A stretch of DNA of 64,000 bases. Origin: Piper betle (Eukaryota > Streptophyta > Magnoliopsida > Piperales > Piperaceae). The notes below the pieces were generated by a model. That model ran no database searches. It was given only the letters and a program-made list of their open reading frames with translations, and was not told the origin of the DNA. Below are positions 24,515-36,254 of the stretch, piece by piece. Numbering within the stretch: position 1 is the first letter of the stretch; the number at the start of each line of letters is the position of its first letter. The stretch lies in the NCBI GenBank assembly GCA_033002965.1, contig JAURVB010014726.1, positions 1 through 64,000 of the forward strand. The letters run 5' to 3'. Position numbers and translations under genes: made by a program.

Positions 24515-26438
24515 TGTCACGGGGTTGTTTATAGCCCAAAATTTTTCGACCTAAAACCCTACCCGTGCGGCGTATTCCCCTCCTGGGAACACCAGCCTAC
24601 TTCCACACGCAGCCGGATACCGCTGTTTGTAGCGGCACGATGAAGGTTGGCGCGCTCGTGAAGGCTCGTACACCCGGCTAGCACCACGCACCCAACTGCC
24701 CATAGCGCTACTTGTGTTGCTGCCGGTACCGATCACCAAGTTCCAGCGTATGCAGCGGCACGCTGCGACACACACACCAAGTATTGCCCGTAGTATGTTC
24801 GCCCCAAGTATCGGTCACCCACACCCGACACGCACTAGACTCGGAATCACAGTCCAGCGCCTGGTTACCAAATTCGACAATCACACTACTAATTACGGGA
24901 ATCCACCCAACCTTTATTTCAACCGTAAACAAAGGATATACAAGTAATCACTCACCTTGACTACTTGCTGGTCGTGGACATGCAACCCCACGACCTAGCC
25001 TCTCAACTCCCTGCAAGAGACTAACTCACAACCCCTAGGTCGATCCCCTGATCAACCTCAATTACATGCACCAATCGATATGCAAACAGGGATTGCTACA
25101 ACCAGACACGCACCTGATCCTAAAGGCAGACTCACGACCAACGCCACCAGCAGTCGTTCACCAGATGCCCCTATCCGAACTCCACGAATAGTCTGCAGCA
25201 GCACCTAGAGGTCTCCTTGCCCGATCAAGTTGTTCCCCTCCACAAAGAACTCACGTACTCTGGAATTCACCAATTGCTTCCACAACTGCTTCGTGCCTTA
25301 TGTATTTTCTGAAGTCATCCTCATCCAATACACGAGTTAGTTGCTGCCGGATATTCCCATATCCTCTGGAGATCTTCCACAACCCCAACATCACGTCCAG
25401 GTTCACTTGATGTTTATCTCCAAGGCTGTGTTGAACTTTATCACCAATGAGTCACCGTCGAACTCCCATTGGTCCATGGAGAAGATCATATATTCACCAT
25501 ATCTTCCCTCAACTCTATCTGCAACTCTGGCGTCCACCATTGCAGATAAGCATGCAATCCACCGATGTAGATAAACATGCCGCTCCACTGGTCGCACCTT
25601 CCTGGTTCGACCGCTGAGCCAAGTCCCGATCAACCCCTCATGCCAAGTCCTAGCCCCTTGTGCGCACCCAAGTACCGCAACATGGTCCACCGACCCGCCT
25701 GGCTCGCTACCATGTCTGAATACCGGTACTGCTGTCGGCTCGCTCGTGCATCAACCTCTGCACGCATCGCTCGCTCCTGGTCGCGCCCACGCTCGCCCGC
25801 TCGCCCATCTCGCTCACGCCCGCACGCGCGCGCGCACAGACTGCACCGCGCTCGCGCTCGCGCTCGCGCTCGCCCGCGCTGGACGACGCCCGTGCACGCT
25901 GCTCGCCAGTGCCGCTAGTTGGAGCGACCCAACCCTCGGCACGCTGCAGCGCGCACGCACCGAACCCGCTCGGTACGCTGCTCGCTCCAGGCTGCCACCA
26001 GACTTCGCCGCGCCACTCGATCACGCTGATCGCGCCCGACCATGGGTCTCGACACTGCTCGACCCAAATCACGCACATGCTCGGCACTTCACACAGGCAC
26101 GCTCGGTCATTGTACCGACCTCGCTCCACCCATGCTCGGCACTGCTCGTCCACAGCTGCTGGTCATGCAACTGCCCTCGAACCAACTTGAGGTTTCCTTG
26201 GCACCATGTAGCGCCATGCTCGTACATGCTGCCGACGCACCTGCTACACTTCCCAGCACCAAGTCTCGGTCCTTCGTTCAACCTCGGCCCTTCCTTGCCT
26301 GCAACCATAACCCGCATCAGCACTTGGTAAGTTGTTTCACCACACAGGCAGCATCCGCCACCTACTCCGGACTCAGGAAGACTAGGGACAACCGCCAAAC
26401 CCTAGCTCCCTGGGCGCCCTGCAATCACTCCCGTGACA
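24515..26438 (-). repeat. 5' LTR of the chromovirus (1924 bp)
   Basis: Keeps the canonical TG...CA ends. It carries an expanded CGCTCG hexamer run near 25845-25875 that is much shorter and scrambled in the other LTR (near 19260-19300). Long GC-rich frames in both LTRs on either strand have no recognisable domain and are not called. Confidence 0.93.
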
Positions 26439-27552
26439 CCTACCAACTTACCTAGACCCATTTGAAGTCTCCAAGCCCATGAAGGATACTTAATAAAATT
26501 GGTGTGCGGCCTAAGAGGACCACTGTTCCCAGCACCTTGCCCAACCTTAGTGAGCCTTATGTACCATGTTGGCCCATGGGACAATACTTGGTAATTTTTA
26601 AACCAACCCCTTAGAGTTTTAGGGGCCATTGTTCCACATTTGACCCCATTTGGATACTATTTGGCCTATTCAAAAAATTGTACAATTAAGTCTTTTTTGA
26701 TGAAACCCTATGTAGGAGACATTTTACTAAAGATACTTGCAACACCAAGCTTTAGTCTAATCTTACCTAATGAGATTTAGCACTCTACTAAGTAAGATAA
26801 TTAAGGTAAGTAAATTTTTTGAGTCGTGGATGTGTGGAGGCATTGTCTCATTTTACGTGTCGATGTGATATGATCATGATTTAGGTTTCGTCTCTTTTCT
26901 AGGATATACAGAGTGAGTTCATCGAGTTAGAATGAGGAGCTCAACTCATCCAAGTTCGTAGGACTCTTCCGCTCCACCTTTGCTTGATTCCATGAGTGTG
27001 GTTTTCATCAAGTTTTAGATGTCGGATGACGTCAGTCACTTTTTATCAGATCCTTTCGATGCCAGACAATTTAGCCAAAATTTTTTACAATTTAACAAAA
27101 CTTTAAAGTTGAGATCACTTAATGGTTTTTAAACTGAAAGATCCAGCATATTTATGATATAAGCCTCTACCTAAAGCTACTAAATAAATATACATAATTT
27201 TTTACGATTTTCATGAATACGACAATGAACGGTATGGATATGTATGAATTACACTAATAGTCTTTTTCATCTTGAAGCAGTACAATATAAATAAAGTACT
27301 ATAAATGTAGCACGTTTTCAAAAATCATAACACTATCATTGTATCATTGTTCCGAGCCATTTGAATTTTGTGATGGATGATATATAGAAAATGTGGGGAG
27401 GTAAGTAGTGTATCAACATTGCACAAGCAATTTTCATATCTTAATGTTGGTTTGGTTTTGTAGATGACCTTGTCGATTATTTTTCATGTCTCTATCTCTA
27501 TATATTTAAAAAGAAAAAGAATATTTTCCCAAGGTTACACAAAATTATAAAA
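26439..27552. other. Intergenic and upstream region of the coiled-coil gene
   Basis: No gene seen. The left part is the flank of the retrotransposon; the right part presumably holds the promoter of the gene downstream. No repeat boundary was recognised. Confidence 0.4.
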
Positions 27553-27562
27553 CTATATATAG
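27553..27562 (+). promoter_or_regulatory. Candidate TATA box of the coiled-coil gene
   Basis: CTATATATAG is followed about 30 bases later by a GC-rich run and then a pyrimidine-rich, CT-repeat leader typical of plant 5' UTRs (about 27670-27850). The coding start is 2.7 kb away, so one or more 5' UTR introns are needed. GTGAGT at 27778 and GTACGT near 28015 are possible donors. Confidence 0.5.
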
Positions 27563-30292
27563 ACCCGCTCCTTCCCACTAAAGGGGCGCGGAGGGGGGGG
27601 GGCGTTTTTTTATTTTTGAAAAAACAAAGGCTTTTTGAACGTTTGACAGCTTATTCTAAACGCGAGGATAGGAAAAGACTGAAAACCCTTCACACAACAA
27701 ACCCCCTTCTTCCCCAACCCACCCCTCCAACTCTCGCCCTCACTCCCACACACTCTTCTCTTCTTCTCTGAGAGTTGAGTGAGTACTACGTCCCTCCTCA
27801 AATCTTCCTCTCTCTGTTTTTTCTCTTTTTCCTTTTTCCATCTCTCTTCGCTTTTTCGAATCTGTCATTTGATACATGGTTGGGCGACATTTGAGTACGC
27901 TTTCGTCGCGCTTGATCAGAATTGGTCTTGTACATTTATTGATTTTATTTTTTCTTATTTTTGGAATATTTCGTTGATGTTCTGTGCCATTGATTCCGGG
28001 ATTGAGATCTGTAGGGTACGTAGGTGGGATAACATTTGCGAACAATCGCTGCCTCCCTTGATTTTTCTGTTATCTTTCTCTGATTTTTGAAATAAGTGGT
28101 TGCTGTTGTTGCTTTTTTTAGTGATTGATGTGTAATTTGTTGACATTGAGTTCATTGTCGTCATGCTTGATCCCTTTTTTTTTGGTAATTTTATAGGTTA
28201 TGAATTTCTGTTTCCGAATATTTGTGGTGATTGTATGAGGATATAGAGTTTGCCAACAGTGTCTTCCTTTTTGTTTTGTTGACGATTTTTTTCCTTCCTT
28301 CTTTTTCATTTTTTTGTGATTGGTACGTTTTTCTGAATTGGTTTCGCCGATGTTTCTTGATTCGGGAACTTCTTTAGGATCATTTTGATGGCGAAATTGA
28401 ATGCGGCTGTTTGGGTGATTCGGGCTAGATTTGCATGCAGTGTCTTCCTTTTCTTTACCTATGATTTACTGAAATCTGGCTTTTCTTTTATGATAATCGG
28501 TGTATGTTTGCTTCTCATTGGGAGAAATTGGTTTTGTTTATGTTTCTTGATTCGAAGCTGTTAGATTCTGATGTTTAGATTTTTGTGTTATTATTGTTGG
28601 GTGATGCTGTCTGGGTAATTAGGGTAAGATTTTTGCAACCAATGTCTTCTTTTTTCCCCTTAATTCTCTTATTGGTTATATTTGTTGTTCGCATAATTTA
28701 CTTGGTCGGTAATTTGCGAACAATTTTTCGATATATGTTTCTTGGTTTGGAAATTTTGGAATTTTAATGAGATTTGTGTCACTATCGCTTGGTTATACTA
28801 TTAGGGTAAGATTATTTATTATAATTATGCTGCTGTTGAGCTGGATTGGGGAGGAGGTAAGAAACATTGATTAATTAATTTAATGACATTAATTGAGAGG
28901 GAGTTATGGTGCTTAAATCCCAAGATTGAATCTCCCGGGCCCATTAATGACAATCACAGTAATTATATAATGATTTTTATTGCTGACAGTGGGGCTTCTT
29001 TGTTTATTTGTTGATTATTCAAGTGGAAATGATAGTTTTCATTTCACCATCCTCTCCACTCTGCTGCCAGTCTTCCATCCTCTAGCCTCTGGTGTGGATT
29101 GGGTGACTGGGTCCTTTGACTTAGTTAAAGACATCCCCCACAAATCTCAATCTCTTGATGTTAGGCAATTTCGATATGTTATGTATCTCAGTCTTAATTC
29201 TTCGTGTTTATTTTTCTTTGGTCATATTTTTTATTGTATTTTGTTAGGCCGGAATATCTCATATTGCAGAAGTTATATTATGGGACGCAAGTGGAAAATT
29301 ACGAACAAGAAATTGGAACAGCAACATGATTTCCCCACCCCCCCACAAAAAAAATAAAAACACTTCTGTTCATGTTTTCCTTGGTTCAGAGTATTTAAAT
29401 TAATGTCTTTGAAGTCATCTGATCCATGAAATGTGTTTTTGTTAAGTTACAATACACCCATGAACCTATTTCAGCTGTTTCCACGGATTGATGCTAAAGA
29501 AGTCTTTTCTATTTGATAAAAAACTAAATACTTGAAGTGGTGTGACCATTATCTGTCAAACATTGGGATCTATGTATTTCCCATTTTGAAGAAAGTAGTG
29601 TATATATGCTCAAGCATGCTAATTGTGTACTTTAATTTCTATGCCTAGAAAAAATCTGAGCACAAACCTGGCCACTATCTTTATCCACTTTCTAATTTAT
29701 TCATTTGGGATGATTAGTTTAAAGTTTTTCTAGTAATTCAAGCAAAATAGGTATATCATTTTCCTCAAGTACTGTATAGAATGAATTTTCACTAAAATGG
29801 TTGTATATTGATTCAATATTACCTGCAATTTGTTGTTTATTATCCTCTTAACTTTTCTTTGAAACAATTTTTTGCACGTTGTCTTTGTTACTTGGTGTGC
29901 AATGAACAAATCAGCTTCACATGCCATGTGAAGGCAATGTACGTTGATATTTCTTTGTGTGGGCCATCGTTATTTTTTGAACATTATAACGAAACCGCCA
30001 TAGCCTTAAAGGGTGCACTGTAAGCTCTTGCTTCTTAAGCTTGGATATGGATATGAATTTATTCACAATTTGACTTAGGGACATCTATCCAGCTTCAATG
30101 GGCAGTCTTGAACTAAATTTTCTTGGATGCCTCTATGTGACTTTATGATTGGATCTTGTGGCCACCAAATTGCACTTTTTGCGATATAGGGCTTGTTTAC
30201 TTATAGTTTGTCTATTTCATTTTCAGCAGCATTGAGCGCTCAAGGTTGAAGGGAAGGATAATATTTGAATCAGGTTGGCTAGAATTGGTGAC
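27563..30292 (+). other. 5' UTR and leader intron(s) of the coiled-coil gene
   Basis: The T-rich character with no supported coding frame fits a leader intron. The part from about 29520 to 29820 is duplicated, diverged, at 40925-41220 beside the pseudogene. The acceptor before the first coding exon reads TCATTTTCAG, ending at 30226. Confidence 0.5.
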
Positions 30293-33200
30293 ATGAGAAA
30301 GTTATTTTCATTCAGATCATCAGGGTCAGTTAGTGAAACTAGCAATCATTTATCTCCAACAGCCAAGAGGGATAAGCGTTTGGATGGTGACATAAAAGTT
30401 AAGACCCATAACAGATCTTCAAGCCCAGAAGATTCTAAGTTTGGGAAAGAAAATCATCAAAGCTATGTTGAAGTGCCTCTGAGAAGGAGCTTCTCTTGTT
30501 CATCGTCCAATGCATATAATGATCTAATACAAAAAGGCCCTAGCAAGTCTCCCTTGAAGGAAAGAAATATTCTTCGTACACGCTTTGATTGTGAAAATCA
30601 GTGAGTGCTTTGATTGGTCTAATTTGAATTTTTGTTGGTGTTAACATCTGCAATTTCAAAAAATGATTGTGAGTTTTCTCCATTTTTTGGTCTCTTGTAG
30701 GAGTCATTCATGCATGTCAGATGGACATCTGAAGCCCGCAAGTGGTGAGAAGGTGGTTATTTCAAAACATTTAGGTGAAGTTGATTGTACTGCCACTTTA
30801 AAAATCTCCTCATGTTCTTCAGGGAGTTCTATATGTAGCTCCCCAGTTCCATTACGATGTCAAGCTCCTCCTTTAACTAATGTTTCAAATAGAGTCTTGG
30901 ACCTGTATATTGATGGTGAGCAGGAAGAGCAAAGTAGGAGTTTGGAAAGTGAATCTCCAAAAAAATCATCAGCTTCTGAAAGAATCAATGGTTGTTTACA
31001 GGAAACTAGACTAACTGAGAACTTGAAACGTCCACCTCGCTCTAAATCCAAAGGGGCCATCATACCAGCGAATGGTAAAGAGCAGTTAATGTTCCATTCT
31101 ACCGGGGAGGTTGGAGATAAGCATATTTGTACTTCACCTGAATGGGAAAGAAGACACTCTAGACCTTCATCTCCAGAAAAAATTGGAAAATCTGTAGTTG
31201 AAAAACTGACATGTGTATGCCCGCCTGTATCTATGTTGAAATCTTTTGACGTTGATTTTGAAACTTCTACAGCTTTTGAAGATATTTTTGTTGACCATTC
31301 AGACATTTATCCTGACTTGAGCTTAAACAAGCTATCCGGTAATTGTTTTAGGCCTGATGCTTCTTATGAGTTAATGGCTGGGCAATGCATGAAGGAAAGT
31401 TCTGGTTCTGAACATAGAGTTAAAAGCAAGGTTGTAGATTGGCAAAGAAACGTTAAAAATGAACGTTTGCAATTGAGGAGAGATGAGCAAGCAGATGCAG
31501 AACTCGAAATGGAAATAAAGGAAGCAGAAGAACGTGCTACTTCTTTAGCAGGACTTGAAGATGGACAAATTACAACCAGAAATATTTTAGTGGAGGTGAA
31601 GAATTTGGCTTTTGAGCTCTCTAATCAATTGAAAATTCGAAAATCTGAGAGAATTGCAGCAAGGAAATCAATTAGAGTTCTAGGAATGGAACTGAACTCT
31701 AAAACCAGGATGCTGGAAAAGGAGAAACAAGAGCTTCAATTTTGTCTGGAAGGCGAGTTAGATAAGAGGTCCAAGGAATGGTTGACAAAGCTGGACAAGT
31801 ACCAATCGGAAGAGCAAAGACTGAGGGAGAGGGTGCGGGAACTGGCAGAACAAAATGTCTCTATACAGAGGGAAATCTCTCTTCATAACACTAGAGATGT
31901 GGAGGACCAAGCAAACCTCCTAGAGTTGGAAACTCAGTTAAACAATGCAAGTTTCAGAATGGAAGAAATGAAATTAGAAAATTGCAAGCTTCAAGATGCA
32001 GTGGTGGAGTTACAAGATAGAGCTAAGCATGCAGAATCTGATTTAGATTGCCTGAGAAGAAGCTACAAGGAAAAGGATGTGGAAGTCAAAGATTTACAGA
32101 AGGCATTATGTAATTTGCAGAGAGTGAATAGTGAACAAGAGAAGACAATTTCCGGGTTAAGAAAAGATCTTCTTGATGGCATCTCAGGTCAATGTTCAGA
32201 TACTAGTGATGGCTTGGGTAGGTTGCTAAAGGAGGTACTGAGGCTTGGTACAATAGAACAAAAGCTCAAACAAGAAATCGAATCTTATAAGCATGAAGTT
32301 GATTCCCTTAGACATGAGAATATAAGCCTTCTCAATCGGTTTAACGGTGGGAAAATATCATCGTTTAGGCTTGACCAAGAGCTTCATTCTCGTATAGAGT
32401 GTTATATCAATCAGAGCTTCTCATTGCATGATAGTAGTAGCAAACTTTGTGGAGACTTGTTGGAATTTGTAAAAGTTTGTATACTACACGGAGACATGGA
32501 GCATGCTCAAGAAGTGAAGAGTAGGTTTGATGGGTATTCATTAATTGAGCTTGATATGAAGGTTCAGAATATGAGGAGAGGGATGGAGGAGATTAGGAGA
32601 GGATGGAAAACGTTCTCCACAATATTGCAGGAAAAGGGCAACCTGGACGAATTAAATTGCCTGTCTGAAGTTAATAAGGTGAAAATTGCTCGTGCATCTT
32701 TCTCAGATCATAATTTTCTGGTTGGTTTTTAATTCCAACTTGTATTTTTTTTCTTGCATATTAACTGCTGTAGATCATTGAGATCTTTATCGGTCTTCTT
32801 GAGACAGTTGATCCCTAATTGTGGTCACTAATATGTCCAATTATTGATTTAGGAGGAGTCTGACATGAAGAATGAGTTGAAGACTGAACTGCTGTTGTCA
32901 AGAGCATTGCGGGAAAAGCTGCTCTCACAAGATATTGAACTAAACCAGCATCGGTCCGATCTAGCAGCTTCAATTAGGGGTATTGACATTCTTAGATGTG
33001 AACTCCAGCAGACCAGGGATGCAATTTCCTGCCTCACACACAAGTTGAAGGAGGCAGAGCTACAGGTGCACTTGCTTCATAGCCAATCTTTTTTGTTTCA
33101 TATTAATTATGTTGGCATTTAGAAGTTGCAAATGGCTGACTTGTGAGAATCTTTATTGAGCAGATGATGAAGAAGAATGACTCCATAAATCTGCTGGAAA

Positions 33201-33478
33201 ACAATTTACTGGATTGTCAAAAGGAACTGAACAGCACAGGAGGAGTCCTAACAAAAGTATCAGAAGAGAGAAACGCATTGTGGGCAGAGGTGAAGCAACT
33301 CAGTGAGAAGAACATGCAATTGAATTATGAAATGGGCTTGTTGAAGAAGAAAGTAGACAGCCTCCAGGAGGACATACTTGTCAAGGAGGGTCAAATTAGC
33401 ATTTTAAAGGACAGCATAAAGAGGAAACCGTTTGATATTCTCTACGATCCAAACTCGACAGAAGAATTTGTTTTGTGA
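30293..33478 (+). CDS. Plant long coiled-coil protein (CAP-Gly-linker-like/DUF7653 type), 4 coding exons
   Basis: Predicted coding exons 30293-30600, 30701-32678, 32853-33065 and 33164-33478 join in frame to 937 residues. All introns are GT-AG: donors GTGAGT, GTGAAA, GTGCAC; acceptors TTGTAG, ATTTAG, GAGCAG. An upstream non-coding part of exon 2 probably begins after TTTTCAG at 30226. The protein starts MRKLFSFRSSGSV, has a Ser/Lys-rich low-complexity region to about residue 350, then a long heptad-rich coiled coil (about 360-640, including EEQRLRERVRELAEQNVS) and a second one over exons 4-5 (about 765-930). The layout resembles Arabidopsis proteins annotated as CAP-Gly domain linker, recalled, not searched. 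Function is unknown; a scaffold or cytoskeletal role is only inference. Broken relatives lie at 34150-34345 and 40930-42300. Confidence 0.85.
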
Positions 33479-34149
33479 AATTTCGCTGTATGCAAGGCTA
33501 ATTTTGTAGATGAGCTAATGAAAATGTTGTAGAAAGGATGACTCGAGCATAGTACAGGTTGGTCGTAAAAGGGCCCATCTCTTTGTGATAAGGAATAGCG
33601 TGAAAAAAAATGAAGGAAATTAGGAAGTGGAACCTGGAAATTCGATTTTTTTTAAAAAAGAAAATCTGACGATTTTGCTTTCTTTTTTCAAGATTTATAA
33701 ACTCCGTCGTTATTAGTGAAAGGTTAAACCGCTTGTTACAACGAAATTGGGCGTGTTATAACTACGAGCAATTGCTGTCTTTGAATGAACAGTAAGGAGC
33801 AAGATAATTACAACCTTAGATGCAAATGTGGTCTATGATCAATTCATAAAATTGTGAAAAAAGTGTGGAAGTAGATTTTCCACCAATGTGTGAGAACAGT
33901 TTTTCCACCAATGTGTTATATAAAAAAAGTGGAAACATACTTAACTTACATCTGAGGGAAAAAATTCAATTTTTTAAATACAATGTTTGAAAATTGCCGT
34001 AATACCATTTACAAAATAAAATAGTCATGTATTAAAATATTATATCCTCATTCAAAATTATTATAAAGTCCTACTATTTTCAGATCTGCCTATGAGTCTC
34101 GACAAAGCCGCCAAATGGTAATCTTTTGAGCAAGGCCCTCGGTTCAGTT
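33479..34149. other. 3' flank of the coiled-coil gene
   Basis: Presumed 3' UTR followed by AT-rich spacer; no further gene. No poly(A) signal could be fixed with confidence. Confidence 0.4.
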
Positions 34150-34345
34150 ACTTGTGATGGTTTGGTAGGTTGTTGGAGCTCTGAGACTTGGTAAAATAGA
34201 ATAAAAGCTCCAACAAAAGATTGAATCTTATGAGTGTGAGTTGATGCCCATATATATGAGAGTATAAGCCTTCCCAATCGGTTCAATGGTGGGAAAATGT
34301 GGAGAGCTTCATTTTCGTGTGGAGAGTTTTATTAATAAGAGCTTC
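34150..34345 (+). pseudogene. Exon-3 fragment of the coiled-coil gene
   Basis: Diverged copy of about 32205-32430. Shared stretches include GGTAGGTTG, GAGACTTGGTA versus GAGGCTTGGTA, AATAGAA(T/C)(A)AAAGCTC, GAATCTTATGAG versus GAATCTTATAAG, TATAAGCCTTC(C/T)CAATCGGTT, and GAGCTTCTCATTGCATG. It has indels and no flanking exons, so it cannot encode the protein part. Confidence 0.8.
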
Positions 34346-36254
34346 TCATTGCATGCGTTAATCAGAGTACCGTAGAGCGGAAGTTCTCAATAATCAAATC
34401 ACGATCACTTCAGAAGATGAGCAATCAATCATAATTATTTCATATCTTGCATTTCTTTTTGTGACGGCTACTTAAAACGTTTGTATATTATCCATCTTTG
34501 ATTCCCAACGATAATAAATAGAAACCGATCACAATAAAAGCAAAAGGAGAGATGCTAATTGTAATAAACAATGTCTCATTGATTGAACATCTTATGTTTA
34601 GAGAAGCTCATCCTTTAGGAAGGGGTGTACTACCATTTAGGAAGGTCATGTGATGCAAGTGAATACTTACATCCTTTTTTTGAAAGAAGTCGCTAGTCCT
34701 TCGTAAATACACGAAAAGGTCAGCCCTATTTTGGGCAAAATGAAAGATTTTTACACCACGTGTATTACATCGTGTGAAGGGAATAAAAGTAACGATGAAT
34801 GTTTTTCTCCTCGGGCATAGAAAAAAGTGACAACGATATGGGAAAATTTATGTGGATAGAAGAAAAGTAAATGATTTATTGATATTCGTTTGTAATTGTA
34901 AGTGATAACTTCACCAAGTTCTTTTGTTATTACCTTATATGATTTTATCCTAATCTGGTAGAAATTATAATAAATTAGTATTAAAAAATTTATTTATCTG
35001 TGTATATTTTTTAGTAAATTGTGATATAATAAATTTGAACTAATAATTTGCCCTATAGTTTTTCCTAAATTTAGAATTTTCTACGTAAAAATTATTTTAT
35101 CTATTTTAGAAGGTATTTTATATCGTTTATGTATGTATTTCGATTGATACTTTTCGTTCTAAGTGTTGAAATAAAGATTTAAATTATTGGTTAATCCCAA
35201 CACTAGTAACGTACCTTTTATGTAAGAGTGGAGGCGTTTGAAAGACCACAAAAAGTGCCTTGTTGTCATATTATGGAGACTGTTTTCCATCATCTCCTAA
35301 TTAATCTCCTCCTATGGATACCGTTTTCCATCCTCTCTTACATAGGAAGATTAGGAGAAGATAGAAAACTATCTCCATGACATTTCAAGAAAAGGACAAT
35401 AATCTCCTCCATCCTCTCGTATTCACAACTTCATATCAAGCTCAATCAATGAATATCCATCAAACCTGTTCTTCATTCTCCATGTAATTAACAAGTTTTT
35501 TAGAAATTCCAACAAGTCACTGTAAAGCAACAGAATGTAAGAAAAAAAAAGAAATTAGAAGTTTGTGAAGTTGTCCTTTTTGTGGTGCATGGGGGTGACT
35601 TAGTTTTTATTAAGGGTCTATTTTATTGTCTTGAAATTGCATAAAAAATATAAAATTTATAGGTTAAGAATTTACTTGTGTTTGAATGTTCTGAAATTTA
35701 ATTAAATGAAAATTTTATTTTTAGTCAAAGTAAGTCTATGTAAAAATTTTACAGAGTATTACTTCTAGTAAAAATATAAAAACTTAGGAAAAATTTTGGG
35801 TGACACATGTGAAAAATAAATATTTTATTTTGATCTCATTTTCAAACTTTTAAAATATATAAAGGAAATTTTTAAAATTTTTATATCATTTTATTTTATT
35901 ACATGTTCATTTCTTATGATTTTTTTTCATTTATACTATTTTTATGTCAACCAAACAAACCCTTAGTAGATAAAATATTTAATCACTAATAAAAATGTCG
36001 TAGATCTCCAAAAACCTAGTATTCAATAATACAAGAGAGAATTCAAATTTTGTATCAAGTCGACGATTTAAATGGGCCAATGAAGGGCTTTATTTATAAT
36101 CAATGAGTCAATTAAGCAACTTTAATCAAGGATAATTGAGTTAAATAAAACCAATTTCATATTTAATAAAGTCAAAAAATGAACTCTTTTTAAAAATAAA
36201 ACTTATCCTAACAAAAATTAGGATTTTGATAAGGCTGTTTGATCACGGCCAACC
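34346..36254. other. AT-rich intergenic stretch
   Basis: No gene. It contains a small foldback at 35259-35389. The rest is AT-rich sequence without recognised repeats. Confidence 0.5.
35259..35389. repeat. Small foldback (MITE-like hairpin)
   Basis: The left arm (about 35259-35316), with GTCATATTATGGAGA, GTTTTCCATC and TCTCCTAAT, pairs with the right arm (35341-35389), with ATTAGGAGAAGATAGAAAAC and TCTCCATGAC. Loop about 24 bases. A MITE origin is possible, but no target duplication was fixed. Confidence 0.65.

Larger units (their letters stand above)
17940..26438 (-). mobile_element. Full-length Ty3/gypsy chromovirus retrotransposon
   Basis: About 8.5 kb, oriented on the minus strand: 5' LTR 24515-26438, primer-binding site, gag-pol 24419-19851, polypurine tract, 3' LTR 17940-19864. 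The right-hand LTR begins TGTCACGGGG and ends CCCGTGACA, a terminal inverted match; the left-hand copy begins TATCACGGGG, a G-to-A change of the canonical TG. Flanks are CCAAC (17935-17939) and CCTAC (26439-26443), 4 of 5 matching. The LTRs differ by a few percent by eye, denser near the left ends, plus small indels and a microsatellite change. The intact coding frame and similar LTRs argue for fairly recent insertion. The C-terminal chromodomain places it among chromoviruses; I do not assign a named clade. Confidence 0.95.

Noticed and set aside
30275..30292. Upstream start for the coiled-coil protein at 30275
   Set aside because: The codon there is TTG; the first ATG in frame is 30293 and gives the expected MRKLF-type N terminus.
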